From assembly GCA_020073305.1 (NCBI GenBank), contig JAIQFK010000011.1, positions 155,547 through 219,546 of the forward strand: a stretch of 64,000 bases of DNA. Direction: 5' to 3'. The notes beneath the pieces were generated by a model, which was not told the DNA's origin, did not search any database, and saw only the letters and a program-made list of their open reading frames with translations. Below are positions 1 through 9,966 of the stretch, in pieces (the stretch's first letter is position 1; the number at the start of each line of letters is the position of its first letter). Source of the stretch: Terriglobia bacterium. Its GTDB lineage: Bacteria > Acidobacteriota > Terriglobia > Bryobacterales > Bryobacteraceae. The position numbers were made by a program, and so were the translations under genes.

Positions 1-1841
1 CGTGATGGCGCCCGGCCATAGATGACCACTTGCCGGCCGTTAACCTCGGTTGTCTCCTTGTGACACTGCCCACAAGGCACCATCTGGTGCGCGCCCCGCA
101 AGGAAAAGCTCGCGCGCGTTTCATGGTTAAAGGTCGAGGGCTTCCAACTCGTCTCGTTATGGCATGCCGTGCATTCGGGTACAACGTTGCCTTTGGAGAA
201 CTGGCCGCCGTGAGTGTCTTCGTGGCAGCCATTGCAGGTGGTGGGGGCTCCCTCAAAAACAACTTGCCGATTCGTCGCCAAGGCGGTCGTCTTATGGCAC
301 TCCGCGCAAGCCACCGCCCGGTGAGCGCCGCGCAGAGCAAACGTGGTAGTCGCGTGGTCGAAAGCTCTCACCTCTTTCCACGAACGCACGGAGTGGCAAA
401 CGTTGCAGTCGTGTTTTGACTGCGTAGCAGTCTGTCCCTGATGCGGGTCCTGGTGACAGCCGACACACGTTAGAGTCTCGAACTTATACTGCGCCGGAGG
501 CGGTGGATAGCGGCCCGCCGGAGGCTTATGGCATTCGCCGCACGGCGTGGCCGCATGCGCGCCATTTAAGTGAAACCGCGTGTCCTGATGCTTAGCTAAG
601 GTGAACGTCGAAGGACGGAAGCCATCTACGGTATGGCACGATTCGCACCGGTTGAGAGTGGGCTCGGAAGCAAACTGCCCTGCGTGAGCGTCCTTATGGC
701 AGTCGAGACAGGCGGCGTGTTTTACGTGATATTCGGTGTCGCGCCCGGCGGGCAAATGACATTTGGCGCAAGACACCGCGGCGTGTTTTCCCAACAGCGG
801 ATAGGCGGACTGCTGGTGCCGCGCTGCCGTGTAGAGCGATGGCTTCCATCCATCTTCCGTATGACAACTGGCGCAATCCTGCTTTGCAAATTGCCCTTTG
901 TGCGGATCAGGAGTGTGGCAGTCGGCGCATACGGCGTGAGCCACCGCTTCTTTGAAGTTGCTGTTCTTGTGGCACTTGTAGCACTCCACCTTGACGTGTG
1001 CGTCATGAAGCGGAAACTTGGTGCGATCGTGGTCGAACGTGGACGACATCCGCACCTGCTTCCAGCCCCCGGTCGTATGGCAACGGCGGCAGTCTCCTTG
1101 AAATGCGCCCCGGTGCGGGTCCTGATGGCAATTGGTACACGATTCAAAGGGAAAATTTCGGTATTGGACGTATGTTTTGCCATCAGCGGTTAGCGCGCGG
1201 TGGCAGCGGTTGCACGCTATCTTTTCATGTAAGCCGGTGAGAGGATATCGGGCCGTCGCGTGATCGAATCCCGTTGTCGGCTTCCAGCTTTCGAAACCGT
1301 GGCACCGGGCGCAGTCTGGGTTCAGTTGGCCGCGATGCTCGTCGGCGTGGCACGTGGTGCATCGGTCGGAAACCCCGAGATAAGTGTGGTTCGGGTCCTT
1401 GACCCGAATGCTTTTCCGCGCGTCCGCGGACACGTGGTTTGCCGTGTGGCAGCGGTCGCAAGCGACCTTGGCGTGCTTGCCGGTAAGCGCGTAGCCGGTC
1501 TGCCGATGATCGAACTCGTCGTGAGACGGTTCCCATTTGACGATGTTGAATTTCGGCCCGAGGTGCTCGGTGTGGCAGCGGACGCAATCCTGGTTGCCGG
1601 CAATGTTTTTCGCGACTTTAGCGTGGAAACCTTGCTTGTTTGCAAGCCGCTGCCGGATTTCAGCGTGGCAACTCGTGCACTTAAATTCTCGCGCCCCGAG
1701 ACCGAACGTATGGCACGAGGCACACTTCGTCGTTCCCTCCAGACTGGCATGCGCCTGCGACAGAGGTCCAGGGGAGATCTGCGCCGCAGCCGCCAAGCAG
1801 AAGAAGGCCTGAAGACAGCATAATGTGATCCCGCGTGACAA
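1..1841 (-). CDS. exported multiheme cytochrome c, at least 22 hemes, truncated by window edge
   Basis: One minus-strand frame is open from about 1841 to the left edge, roughly 613 codons, with no stop. It carries 22 CXXCH heme-binding motifs, at plus positions 60, 159, 222, 294, 393, 453, 528, 633, 696, 756, 861, 915, 969, 1077, 1125, 1200, 1299, 1347, 1446, 1572, 1665 and 1710. The N-terminus reads like a Sec signal peptide (CCLQAFFCLAAAAQ), so hemes would be attached in the periplasm. Repeats share the signature FDH..T.Y.LTGKHAKVACDRCH, typical of cytochrome c3-like/doubled-CXXCH electron carriers. The start is uncertain: no ATG lies upstream, and TTG at 1841-1839 is the best choice though it lacks a clear ribosome site. 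The natural C-terminus lies outside the window. Likely role is periplasmic or extracellular electron transfer; the partner is unknown. Confidence 0.9.
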   Translation of the reverse strand, partial: MSRGITLCCLQAFFCLAAAAQISPGPLSQAHASLEGTTKCASCHTFGLGAREFKCTSCHAEIRQRLANKQGFHAKVAKNIAGNQDCVRCHTEHLGPKFNIVKWEPSHDEFDHRQTGYALTGKHAKVACDRCHTANHVSADARKSIRVKDPNHTYLGVSDRCTTCHADEHRGQLNPDCARCHGFESWKPTTGFDHATARYPLTGLHEKIACNRCHRALTADGKTYVQYRNFPFESCTNCHQDPHRGAFQGDCRRCHTTGGWKQVRMSSTFDHDRTKFPLHDAHVKVECYKCHKNSNFKEAVAHAVCADCHTPDPHKGQFAKQDCASCHTEDGWKPSLYTAARHQQSAYPLLGKHAAVSCAKCHLPAGRDTEYHVKHAACLDCHKDAHAGQFASEPTLNRCESCHTVDGFRPSTFTLAKHQDTRFHLNGAHAATPCGECHKPPAGRYPPPPAQYKFETLTCVGCHQDPHQGQTATQSKHDCNVCHSVRSWKEVRAFDHATTTFALRGAHRAVACAECHKTTALATNRQVVFEGAPTTCNGCHEDTHGGQFSKGNVVPECTACHNETSWKPSTFNHETRASFSLRGAHQMVPCGQCHKETTEVNGRQVVIYGRAPS

Positions 1842-1982
1842 AAACGGAGAAACTGCAGCACGTGGAGTGCCAGCTTGAATATCCGTGCTTGGGTTAGCGT
1901 CGAGCGAGAAGCAGATTCCCCAAGTTGTTGTCAACGTTAAGAACAGAGTTGAGAGCTAAGAAGGATTAGAGGGAATTCGCTC

Positions 1983-2023
1983 GCTTGTAAGGCAGACGCT
2001 CTAACCAACTGAGCTAACCGCCA
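1983..2023 (-). tRNA. 5-prime half of tRNA-Val(UAC), remnant
   Basis: The minus strand reads GGCGGTTAGCTCAGTTGGTT, then AGAGCGTCTGCCTTACAAGC. This matches the 5-prime acceptor strand, D arm and anticodon loop CTTACAA (anticodon UAC) of a bacterial valine tRNA. Homology stops just after the anticodon loop: the 3-prime anticodon strand should be GCAGA but reads GCGAG, and no T arm or 3-prime acceptor strand follows in the next 120 bases. It is therefore a remnant and cannot be functional as it stands. It lies between the cytochrome gene and the divergent SDR gene. Confidence 0.7.
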
Positions 2024-2111
2024 TCGGAATGCGGCGCGGGTATGCTTCTGATTGTACCCCACCGCTCTGGGATTTCTTGACAATTCGTCCGGGTCCCGTC
2101 ATGGTCATTGC

Positions 2112-2888
2112 ATGACGTTCCAAGGAAGAACGGCGCTGGTCACAGGAGCCTCGCGGGGACTTGGCCGGGCGATTGCCCGGCGGCTCGCCCTCGAGGGAGC
2201 CGCGGTCGGGATCAACTACCGCGAGCGCGCTGCCGACGCGGAGGCGCTGGCTGCCGAAATCCGCCATGCAGGCGGCCGCGCACTGGCGGTCCGTGCCGAC
2301 GTCGGCGACGCCCGCGCCGTGCGTGCCATGGTCGAAACACTCGAAGCCGGCTTGGGCGCTATCGACATCCTCGTCAACAACGCCGGCGTTTTTCGCGGCG
2401 GCGATCTGGCGGACTTTGACTATTCCGAGATGGAAGGCATGCGCCGGACGAATGTAGATGGCTTAGTCAACGTCACGCGCGTCGTGACGCCGGGGATGCA
2501 GGCGCGCGGCTTCGGGCGCATCGTTAATCTCACCTCCATTGCCGCGCACGGAACCGCCATGGCCGGCACTACGTTTTACGCCGCCACCAAAGCCGCCGTT
2601 GCGGTGCTCACCCGCCGGTTCGCCATGGAACTCGGGCCGCGCGGCATAACCGTCAACGCCGTGGCGCCCGGCTTCATCGCCACGGAAATGGCCGCGCAAG
2701 GACGCACACCGGCCGAGAGCGCTTCGCTGTCCGAACAACTCGCGGCCAAAGCCATGGTCCGGCGCGTGGGAACGCCTGACGACATCGCGCACGCCGTGGC
2801 GTTTCTCGTCTCACCCGGCTCCGGTTTCATCACCGGCCAGGTCGTCACCGTCGACGGCGGGCGCATGGACTACATTGGACACCCCTGA
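2112..2888 (+). CDS. SDR-family oxidoreductase (3-oxoacyl-ACP reductase-like)
   Basis: A 258-residue classical short-chain dehydrogenase/reductase. It shows the NAD(P)-binding [10 protein letters not shown] motif near the N-terminus, NNAG, a catalytic serine region (NLTSIAAHG), YAATK with the catalytic Tyr and Lys, and the C-terminal VDGG. It resembles FabG, so it may reduce a 3-oxoacyl or sugar ketone, but the substrate cannot be read from sequence. ATG 2112 is preferred over the upstream 2052 because the family begins a few residues before the TGxxxGxG motif. Its 3-prime end overlaps the end of the convergent addA-like gene by 78 bases. Confidence 0.85.
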   Translation: MTFQGRTALVTGASRGLGRAIARRLALEGAAVGINYRERAADAEALAAEIRHAGGRALAVRADVGDARAVRAMVETLEAGLGAIDILVNNAGVFRGGDLADFDYSEMEGMRRTNVDGLVNVTRVVTPGMQARGFGRIVNLTSIAAHGTAMAGTTFYAATKAAVAVLTRRFAMELGPRGITVNAVAPGFIATEMAAQGRTPAESASLSEQLAAKAMVRRVGTPDDIAHAVAFLVSPGSGFITGQVVTVDGGRMDYIGHP

Positions 2889-5800
2889 TCCGGCCGGACA
2901 CAGGCCGCGAAAATACGGACATCGCGTGCAATGCTCGCCTTCGTGCAGCGAAAAATCGAGAGTCCCCTGGGCGTCGCGGAAATCCCGCACCAGCTCTTCC
3001 GGATTATCGAGCAGTGTCTGCTCGAGCGAGACGGGCCATGCTACTCCTGGACGCAGGAAGTAGAGAAACCCCTTTGCCGGAGACCGGCCCGCGATACGCT
3101 CGAGCGCACGCGCGTACAGGCGCAGTTGCGGCGCATAGAATTGCGCGCGCGAAGCAGCATCACGGGCCTTGATGTCGTCGGTCTTGTAATCCACCAAAAC
3201 CAGCTCGCCGCCCTCCTCAAACCACAGATCGATCTGTCCGCGCAGCACGACATTCTCCATCGCCATCACAAAATCAAATTCGCGCTCGATTCGTGACGCG
3301 CGCGCGGCGCGCCGGCCGAGTTCGCTGGCATGGAATGCCTCCACCAGCTTGCGTGCTTCCGCCGACGCCGGCTCCACTGGCTGGCCGGCCAGCAGCGCGT
3401 GCACCTCGAGCCCGAACTGGCTCGCATCTACTTCGTCGCCGGGATCCTCCTCTTCAGCGATCTGCAATTTGCGCGGAGAATTTCCGCGCCAGCCCAGGTA
3501 CCGCTCCAGGTAATAGCGGCGCGGGCAATGTGCGTAGAGCGCCACCGACGTCACGTTCGCCGCAAAATCGTACTGGTCACCGGCGGCCGGGCGCGCCACG
3601 ACCTCTATGGGCGCTGCCGCGGCCTTCTGCTCGGCGGGCTCTCGAAACTCAGGCGCCTGATTACTAGCGAAAACGCGCAGCGGGAAACTCTCTCCGTTCG
3701 GCGCTTGAATCGGTTGAACACGTTGCGCCGGAACGCCCAGATCCAGGCCCACGGCCCCTTCGAGCGCTGCTGCCCATTCCTTTCGCTTTCCGAAGCTCGA
3801 ATACGAAAACACCAGGTGCTCTTCGGCCCTCGTCATGGCCACGTAAAAAAGCCGGTTGCCTTCTTCCGTCTCCCGCTGTTTCGCTTCTTCTTCGATGTGC
3901 TTGAGGAACCAGTCGCGCTTCCTTTCGCCCGTGGCCGGATTCAACCACTGCGCCCCCAACCCGATTCGCGGCGAAAAAGCCAGGGACCCGACGCCCTGCT
4001 GCATCCCTTTATGCAGCGCAGCCAGAAACACCACGGGAAACTCCAACCCTTTCGCGGCGTGTACGGTCATGATGCGCACCGCGTTGACGGCGTCCTCGGG
4101 TGGCGCGTCCGCGTCCCTTGCATCGGCGTCGCGCATCATCTGCAACTCCTCCACGAACTCCGCGAGCGTGATCCGGCGAGAGGCCTCGCGCGCCATCGCC
4201 AGGAACTTTTCAACGTTGGCCGCCGCGCGGCTCCCCGGTTCGGGCGCACATCCGGTCTCGTCGATGGCTCGCATCAAGAGCCGGTCGAACCCCGCCAGGT
4301 CGCGCGCCTCGCGCCATCGAAGCAACAGCTCATGAAAACGGCGCAGCTTGAGCAGATCTCCATCGCTGAACGGCGTGCCTGTGTGCGCGATCCTGCGCAG
4401 AGCGCTGCCCAGGTTGCCCGTCATCTTCAATCGCAGCAACGCTTCATCGGAGACTCCGGCGTAGGGTGAACGCAGCACACCGGCCAGGCTGGTCTCGTCC
4501 CGCGGGTTGTCAATCGCTCGCAGCAGATTCATCAGATCCACCACTTCGCGCGTCTCGAAAAACCCTTTACCTTGATTGAGCAGGTACGGGATTCCGGCCT
4601 TTTCAAAGGCACGCGTGAACGACGGAATCACCTCCGAATTGCGCACCAGCACCGCCATGTCGCCGTAACCAGCCGGCCCGCTTTCGAGGCTCAGAGAACC
4701 GTTGACGTCCAGAATCCTCCGCGCCACCCACCGCGCTTCCAGATCGAGAGCGGCATCTGCGGTATCGGCGATGCCGGCAATGACCTCAACTGAGGCTTCC
4801 GATTTCGGCGAAAATTTCTTCGCCGCGATCAGGCGCCGCTCCTCGATCCCCGGCGCGTGGTGCAGAACCGTCTCGACGGCACAGAGAATTCCCGCCCGGC
4901 TTCGCCAGTTCTCCAACAGCTCCACCGAGTGCTTTCCCTCCCGTTCCACCTCATCGCGATAGGCGCGGAACACTCCCGGATCGGCGTGCCGGAAGCCGTA
5001 GATGGATTGATTCACGTCGCCGACGGCGAAGAATACGCCGGGAGCGCGCAAGAGTTCGATGAGCCTGGATTGCTGCCCGTTGGTGTCTTGCAGTTCGTCC
5101 ATCAGGACATACTGAAACTGATTTCGAACCCGCCCGCGGACCTCGGGGTTCTCCTCCAGCAAGCGGACGGCGAACGCTTCCAGGTCGCTGTAATCGAGAA
5201 CGCCAATCGCCCGCTTTCGCTCGCCGTAGAGCTGGTCGAAGCTCTCCACTAACGCGATGAGCGTGTCGTGTTCGCTTGCATAATACTCCGTGAGAAGCGT
5301 TCGGTACAATTTGGGAACGATTTCATCCTTGATTTTCATCAAGTGATCTGCAATAGCGTTCCTTTGCTTGAGGCCTCTCAGGTTCGTCGGAAATTCAGCG
5401 ATGACCCTGAAGTGCTCCACGGTGATCGGCCCGTCGGGCAACGCTGCCAGGCGCGCGGCCGATTCCACAACTTCACGCAGGCGGGTACTCTGGCTCGGGT
5501 TCCAGCCAGACGGCTTCTGACGGGCGACTTCGGCCAGAGCATCTCTCAGTTCCTTGAAACCCGTTGCTCCGCGCGGGGCAAACCCGCGCAACTCGGCGGC
5601 TCGAACGTCCGCGGAACGCATGGCGTCGTACACGTCCGGGATTTCTCTCGCCAACTCCGGAGACGCGAGGCCGTGCATCAGCCGCCGCATCGACTCGGGT
5701 TCGTCCGCAAACATCCGGTCGAGCACATCGTTCGCGGACTCGCGCTGCATGATGGTTGCCTGGCGCGCATCCAGGACGCGAAACTCCGGGTCGATTCCCG

Positions 5801-6113
5801 CGGCAACGGAATTCTCGCGCAGCAGCCGCGCGCAAAGGCCATGGACGGTCGAGATATTCGCTTGCTCCAGCTCGCGCCTGCGCTCCGGCATGGTGCGAAA
5901 CGCGTCGACAAGCCTCTCCTTCATATTGCGCGCAGCTTTTTCAGTGAATGTGATGGCCAGAATGCGCTGGGGCGCGCAGCCGGCCTCCACCAGGCGGCGA
6001 TAACGCTCGACCAGCACGCGAGTCTTGCCCGACCCCGGGCCCGCTACCACGCAGGTATCCTGGCCGGCTTTCGAGATGTCGATCGCGTCAAGCTGCCGCG
6101 GTGTGAAATCCAC
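2811..6113 (-). CDS. addA: AddA-like ATP-dependent helicase/nuclease
   Basis: An 1100-residue superfamily 1A (UvrD/Rep-type) helicase fused to a RecB-like nuclease. Walker A is GPGSGKT (25-31) and motif II is DELQD (339-343), followed by QSIYGFRHA. The C-terminus has a PD-(D/E)XK nuclease core with VDYKTD at about 974-979. Cys863 together with Cys1062, Cys1065 and Cys1072 forms the pattern of the iron-sulfur 'staple' known from AddAB/Cas4-type nucleases. It would unwind and resect double-strand breaks for RecA loading, with the AddB-like partner. It begins with GTG that overlaps the TAG stop of the upstream addB-like gene by one base (TAGTG), implying translational coupling. Confidence 0.88.
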   Translation of the reverse strand: MDFTPRQLDAIDISKAGQDTCVVAGPGSGKTRVLVERYRRLVEAGCAPQRILAITFTEKAARNMKERLVDAFRTMPERRRELEQANISTVHGLCARLLRENSVAAGIDPEFRVLDARQATIMQRESANDVLDRMFADEPESMRRLMHGLASPELAREIPDVYDAMRSADVRAAELRGFAPRGATGFKELRDALAEVARQKPSGWNPSQSTRLREVVESAARLAALPDGPITVEHFRVIAEFPTNLRGLKQRNAIADHLMKIKDEIVPKLYRTLLTEYYASEHDTLIALVESFDQLYGERKRAIGVLDYSDLEAFAVRLLEENPEVRGRVRNQFQYVLMDELQDTNGQQSRLIELLRAPGVFFAVGDVNQSIYGFRHADPGVFRAYRDEVEREGKHSVELLENWRSRAGILCAVETVLHHAPGIEERRLIAAKKFSPKSEASVEVIAGIADTADAALDLEARWVARRILDVNGSLSLESGPAGYGDMAVLVRNSEVIPSFTRAFEKAGIPYLLNQGKGFFETREVVDLMNLLRAIDNPRDETSLAGVLRSPYAGVSDEALLRLKMTGNLGSALRRIAHTGTPFSDGDLLKLRRFHELLLRWREARDLAGFDRLLMRAIDETGCAPEPGSRAAANVEKFLAMAREASRRITLAEFVEELQMMRDADARDADAPPEDAVNAVRIMTVHAAKGLEFPVVFLAALHKGMQQGVGSLAFSPRIGLGAQWLNPATGERKRDWFLKHIEEEAKQRETEEGNRLFYVAMTRAEEHLVFSYSSFGKRKEWAAALEGAVGLDLGVPAQRVQPIQAPNGESFPLRVFASNQAPEFREPAEQKAAAAPIEVVARPAAGDQYDFAANVTSVALYAHCPRRYYLERYLGWRGNSPRKLQIAEEEDPGDEVDASQFGLEVHALLAGQPVEPASAEARKLVEAFHASELGRRAARASRIEREFDFVMAMENVVLRGQIDLWFEEGGELVLVDYKTDDIKARDAASRAQFYAPQLRLYARALERIAGRSPAKGFLYFLRPGVAWPVSLEQTLLDNPEELVRDFRDAQGTLDFSLHEGEHCTRCPYFRGLCPAGSGVSNVVHAPAVDGDDLAGDETGAG

Positions 6114-8785
6114 TAGGCACCCTCAGCGACCGACGCTGGCGCCGCGGAGTAGCGGCATACATCCAAGAAGTCGCAATACCTGCATTTCGAAACATCACTC
6201 GGAAGAGGCGCAATCCGGCCCGACGCAATTTCCTGTGCCGTGCGCACACCGCGCTCCATAGCGCCGGTCAGCCATTCGCGCGTAAACGGCAGGATGGTTC
6301 CCGTCCGCATCGAGCCCAGCGGCTCGCCCCAGCCGCCGTACTCCACTCGATCACGCAGGCTGCAGTAATACATGCCTGCTGGCTGCAATCCCAGGCCTCG
6401 TTCTGCCGCCAGCCAGTAAAGCGGGCCTTGCAGGAGATTTTCGTTTCCCGTGTATTCACTCACTTTCTTCTTGCTGTATTTGTAGTCGATGACGAACGCT
6501 TTCCCGTCGGCCGATTTCAACACCCGGTCGATCCGGCCCCGGACGGCGAGACCGTTATCCAACTCGAACCGGCACGACACTTCGCTCTCGCTCTGGTGCC
6601 CGGCGGTCCAGGTGTCGCTCTCCGCGAAGCGGCGCAGATCCGCCAGCATCCGGGAACGCAGCAACTCGGTCTTGTAACCCGCCGGAATAAATTCCTTTTG
6701 AGCCACCTCGTGAAACACGCGCTCGAAGACTTCCTCTATCGCGGCTTGCGTGGTGAGCCACTGTGCGACGACCCCGTGCACGATGGTGCCGCAACCGCGA
6801 AATTCCAGGCGCTCTTCCGGACGCTGAGGCCTGCCTTCGAGTTTCAGCGTGTGCCGCGCGAAAAACTGGAAAGGGCACTGCAGGTAGGTTTCGAGCGCGG
6901 TCGGCCGGACCTCTGCGTGCTTCTCAACCAGCACTTGCAGCAGATCCGTGGCGCGAATCACCACCATCGCTGGCTCACAAGCAACTGCCTGCAACCGAAT
7001 CGGCCGGCTGGCGGCATCCGGTTCCGCCCGCTCCAGAAACAGCGAAGGCAGATTCTGCTCGCCCCGCGAATCGTTCTTTGGATAGCTTAAGACCAGCGAG
7101 GCCGTCGCGCGGCTCAGCGCCGAGTCGAACAGGAAATGCTCTTCCCGGTCTGTGTCCTCCGCGGTGCGGATTCGAATTCCGCTATCCTTCAGGCGCCGGC
7201 GCTGCGCCTCCGGCAAGAATGGGTCTGGCGGATGATATCGCGGGAACTGCCCTTCAACCAGCCCGCACACGAACATCACCGGCAGCTCCCATTGCCGCGC
7301 CTCGTGGGCGCTCAACACGTGAACCACATTGCGGCGCTGGTCCGCCACGCGCAGCGGCGTGAGGCGGAGCACTGCCGTCATTGCTTTCCAGAAGTCGTTC
7401 ACCGGAACTTTGGACGCTGCATCAAACGTGCTCGCGGCCTCGGCGGCAGCCGCTTCGAGAGCATCGAGTGCACGCGCCTGCGATCGCCAGTCGAGCGCCG
7501 CCTGGTGGCTCACTCCATCCAGCGGCCGCCCCGGCCTGTAGAGCGCGCGGAGACTGCACATCCGCTCCGCCCACTCCGCCGGTTTCAGTGACAGGGAACG
7601 CCACGCGTCCAGCTCCACCAGGCGATCGAGCAGCCGGCTGAGGCGCTGGTCGCCGGCTGGGATCCCGGCCGTAAGCTGGCGCAGCGGATCGAGCCCCGAG
7701 CCGGGCATTCTCTTCCGCACTTCAAAGTCGAACCGGTCCATGGGTGACGAGATCCCCGCGCCCGGCGCCAGTTTCATCATCTTTAACGTCTGCGCGTGAT
7801 CCCAGCCGCCGAGCATCGCCTCCACAGCACCAGCCAAGTACCGGATGGCCGGCTGCTCCATGAGGACCGAGTCGAAGTAAAAACGCGCCGGGATGCCGAA
7901 GCGTTCGAGTGTGGCGCGCAGCAACCCTTGATACACTTCGGGCGCGCGCACGATAATCCCCATCTCGTGAAACGGCCTGCCGCCGGATGCCTCGCGCAAA
8001 ATTCTCCGCGCAATCTCGTCCACTTCACGTTCGATGCCGGGCGCCCAGAATAACTCACGCCTGGCGAGCGCCCGCTCCCGCTGCAGCACTTGCTCCCGAA
8101 ACCCCATGGATACGAGCCGCGCGCGCGCAGCGGCCGCGACGCTGGCCGAAGGCAACGTGACCGTCACTTCCGCCTGTTTCGTGAGCGCTCCGACCACCGC
8201 CAGTTCGGAATCAGTGAGAGAAAAAAATCCGTCGAGCCACACCGTGGTCAGCCCGCCGATTCCTTCCTGATCGATGCGGGCGGCCGCCCGATCGAGGCGC
8301 GCGGACCGCATCCCGATTTTGCGCTCCTCGAGCCGCCGGTTGAGCTCGGCATACACTTCAGCCAGCGCCCGTCCAAGTCCACCAACCGGCAGGTGCCGCC
8401 GCAGCGAATCGGCAGAGCAGCCGGACGCGGAGCACTCTTCGATGGTTGCCGCCAGTCTCGCGTGAAATCCGCTGAGGTGAGCCACCTTCGCGAACTCCGG
8501 AAGGTTGAGGCGCTGCACGCTCTTCTCCACCAGCACGGGAAGGAGGGAATCGGCTACTTGCGGAAGGTCTGCGGCCCACGGCTCGATGAAGCGCGAGATC
8601 GTCTGGATCACCGAGGGGGAAAAAACAAGCCCTTCGCGCGCCATCTGGTTGCGAAGATGCTGCGCCATGGTCGCAGTGGGTACCAGCAGGCGAACCGCGC
8701 TGTCTCTCCGCTTGAGTGCCGCACGCAACGCTTCAAGAATCGTGAAAGTCTTACCGGAACCCGCGGGTCCGGTCAGCAATTGCAT
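6113..8785 (-). CDS. addB: AddB-like helicase/nuclease subunit
   Basis: An 890-residue protein with an N-terminal Walker A (GPAGSGKT, residues 6-13), divergent helicase domains in the middle, and a C-terminal PD-(D/E)XK nuclease. Nuclease residues are visible in VIDYKY (765-770). Cys637 (YLQCPFQFF) plus Cys868, Cys871 and Cys877 (CRYC.....C) make the classical AddB iron-sulfur staple. It acts with the downstream AddA-like protein in recombinational repair of double-strand breaks. Start is ATG at 8785; only 35 bases separate it from the end of the neighbouring hydrolase gene. AddB rather than RecB/RecC is chosen because both subunits keep a nuclease domain. Confidence 0.87.
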   Translation of the reverse strand: MQLLTGPAGSGKTFTILEALRAALKRRDSAVRLLVPTATMAQHLRNQMAREGLVFSPSVIQTISRFIEPWAADLPQVADSLLPVLVEKSVQRLNLPEFAKVAHLSGFHARLAATIEECSASGCSADSLRRHLPVGGLGRALAEVYAELNRRLEERKIGMRSARLDRAAARIDQEGIGGLTTVWLDGFFSLTDSELAVVGALTKQAEVTVTLPSASVAAAARARLVSMGFREQVLQRERALARRELFWAPGIEREVDEIARRILREASGGRPFHEMGIIVRAPEVYQGLLRATLERFGIPARFYFDSVLMEQPAIRYLAGAVEAMLGGWDHAQTLKMMKLAPGAGISSPMDRFDFEVRKRMPGSGLDPLRQLTAGIPAGDQRLSRLLDRLVELDAWRSLSLKPAEWAERMCSLRALYRPGRPLDGVSHQAALDWRSQARALDALEAAAAEAASTFDAASKVPVNDFWKAMTAVLRLTPLRVADQRRNVVHVLSAHEARQWELPVMFVCGLVEGQFPRYHPPDPFLPEAQRRRLKDSGIRIRTAEDTDREEHFLFDSALSRATASLVLSYPKNDSRGEQNLPSLFLERAEPDAASRPIRLQAVACEPAMVVIRATDLLQVLVEKHAEVRPTALETYLQCPFQFFARHTLKLEGRPQRPEERLEFRGCGTIVHGVVAQWLTTQAAIEEVFERVFHEVAQKEFIPAGYKTELLRSRMLADLRRFAESDTWTAGHQSESEVSCRFELDNGLAVRGRIDRVLKSADGKAFVIDYKYSKKKVSEYTGNENLLQGPLYWLAAERGLGLQPAGMYYCSLRDRVEYGGWGEPLGSMRTGTILPFTREWLTGAMERGVRTAQEIASGRIAPLPSDVSKCRYCDFLDVCRYSAAPASVAEGA

Positions 8786-8820
8786 TTAGAAACCAGCTTA
8801 CCGCGGTGTGCGGGAATCCA

Positions 8821-9900
8821 TTACTGGTTGGCGCCGGCGGCGGGCCGCACTCCGTGATTTTTCCATTCGCGCAACTCCGCGAAGCCGCGCGCCACCTCGG
8901 TGTTGTTGATGGCGCAGTGTCCGTCATGCTTTACGTACTGTTGCACGAACAGGTTTTGCGTGCCCATCTGCTCCGTCAATCGCGCATAGGCATTCGGAAC
9001 CCACGGCTGGACGATCGGATCGTAGGTGGTGTGGATGGCCAGCAAGGGCCGCGTGAGCCTCCCGGTGGGCGTGTAGTAGCGGTGCGCGTATTCTCGGGCG
9101 CGCGGGTTGGCGGCATAGCGCCTCACGCCATCGTTGAGCGCGTTGTCATCGGGCGTTCCCGAATAAATAATGTTGCGATTATCGAACGGGTTTCCGCCTC
9201 CGCGCTGCTCCAGGTCCATCAGCACATAGGTAAAGAACACCGCGGTGTGCGCCAGTTCCTTGTTGCTGTGGACGCCCGACCATCGGCGTACAATCTCCGC
9301 CTGAGTGGGTTTGGAGTCAAGCAGCAGCGTGATCTCCTGTTCGAGATCTTTGCTCATCTTAAAAGCCTCCGGTACGCGGTCAGGACTCGGCAGTGCATCC
9401 GGAAAATAGTAGTCGAACACTACGCGCAGATCCAGCGGCTCGCGATCTATATACCAGGTGGCGGCGCCCAAAGGTGCGCACAACGGCAGGCCGGCATCGT
9501 ACGTGCCCGGAAACGATTCGATCAGCACCATGGTGAGGAATCCTCCCATCGAGTGTCCGGTGACGTAAGTCTCCTTCGGCGCGCCGTACTTCCCGATGAA
9601 GTAACGGCGTAGCGCCTCGGTGTCCCGCATGCCTTCCTGAATCGCCCAACCCCCCGCGGCGAAACCCGACTGGATAAACGCATAGCCCTGGTTTACAAAA
9701 ACATCGATGAACGGATTGGGCCTGCCTTCGAAGCTGCCCGGAGCGTCGCTGTATCCGTGGCAATAAACCACCAGCCCGCCATTCCATTTCTCCGGCATGT
9801 CGATGCGGAACTTGGCGCCGTTGATTTCACCCAACTCGGTACGAACAGCCGCCGCGCACAATCCAGGCAGCAGGACAGCAAGCAGCATCGCAGTTTTCAT
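8821..9900 (-). CDS. secreted alpha/beta hydrolase (esterase-like)
   Basis: A 359-residue protein with a Sec signal peptide (MKTAMLLAVLLPGLCAAA) and an alpha/beta-hydrolase fold. The oxyanion region is VYCHGYSD, the nucleophile elbow is GHSMGG, a likely catalytic Asp is in TTYDPIV, and the C-terminal His in KHDGHC. It probably hydrolyses an ester or peptide in the periplasm or outside the cell; the family resembles uncharacterised acidobacterial and planctomycete secreted hydrolases, and the substrate is unknown. It stands alone between the addB-like gene and glnD. Confidence 0.75.
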   Translation of the reverse strand: MKTAMLLAVLLPGLCAAAVRTELGEINGAKFRIDMPEKWNGGLVVYCHGYSDAPGSFEGRPNPFIDVFVNQGYAFIQSGFAAGGWAIQEGMRDTEALRRYFIGKYGAPKETYVTGHSMGGFLTMVLIESFPGTYDAGLPLCAPLGAATWYIDREPLDLRVVFDYYFPDALPSPDRVPEAFKMSKDLEQEITLLLDSKPTQAEIVRRWSGVHSNKELAHTAVFFTYVLMDLEQRGGGNPFDNRNIIYSGTPDDNALNDGVRRYAANPRAREYAHRYYTPTGRLTRPLLAIHTTYDPIVQPWVPNAYARLTEQMGTQNLFVQQYVKHDGHCAINNTEVARGFAELREWKNHGVRPAAGANQ

Positions 9901-9966
9901 GGCGGATTCTCCACTATACAGCCGGGCAGATTCTGAGCCGCGACCGAAAGGGACGGTTTTGGCGCC

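Noticed and set aside
633-1823. plus-strand ORFs through the cytochrome region
   Set aside because: They lie exactly opposite the CXXCH frame, whose 22 heme motifs prove the minus strand.
1920-2023. group I intron splitting the tRNA-Val
   Set aside because: No 3-prime half (T arm, acceptor strand) follows in the next 120 bases, and the break is in the anticodon stem rather than the loop.
2077-2105. TTGACA box upstream of the SDR gene as a promoter
   Set aside because: No acceptable -10 at 16-18 bases, and the start codon follows too closely.
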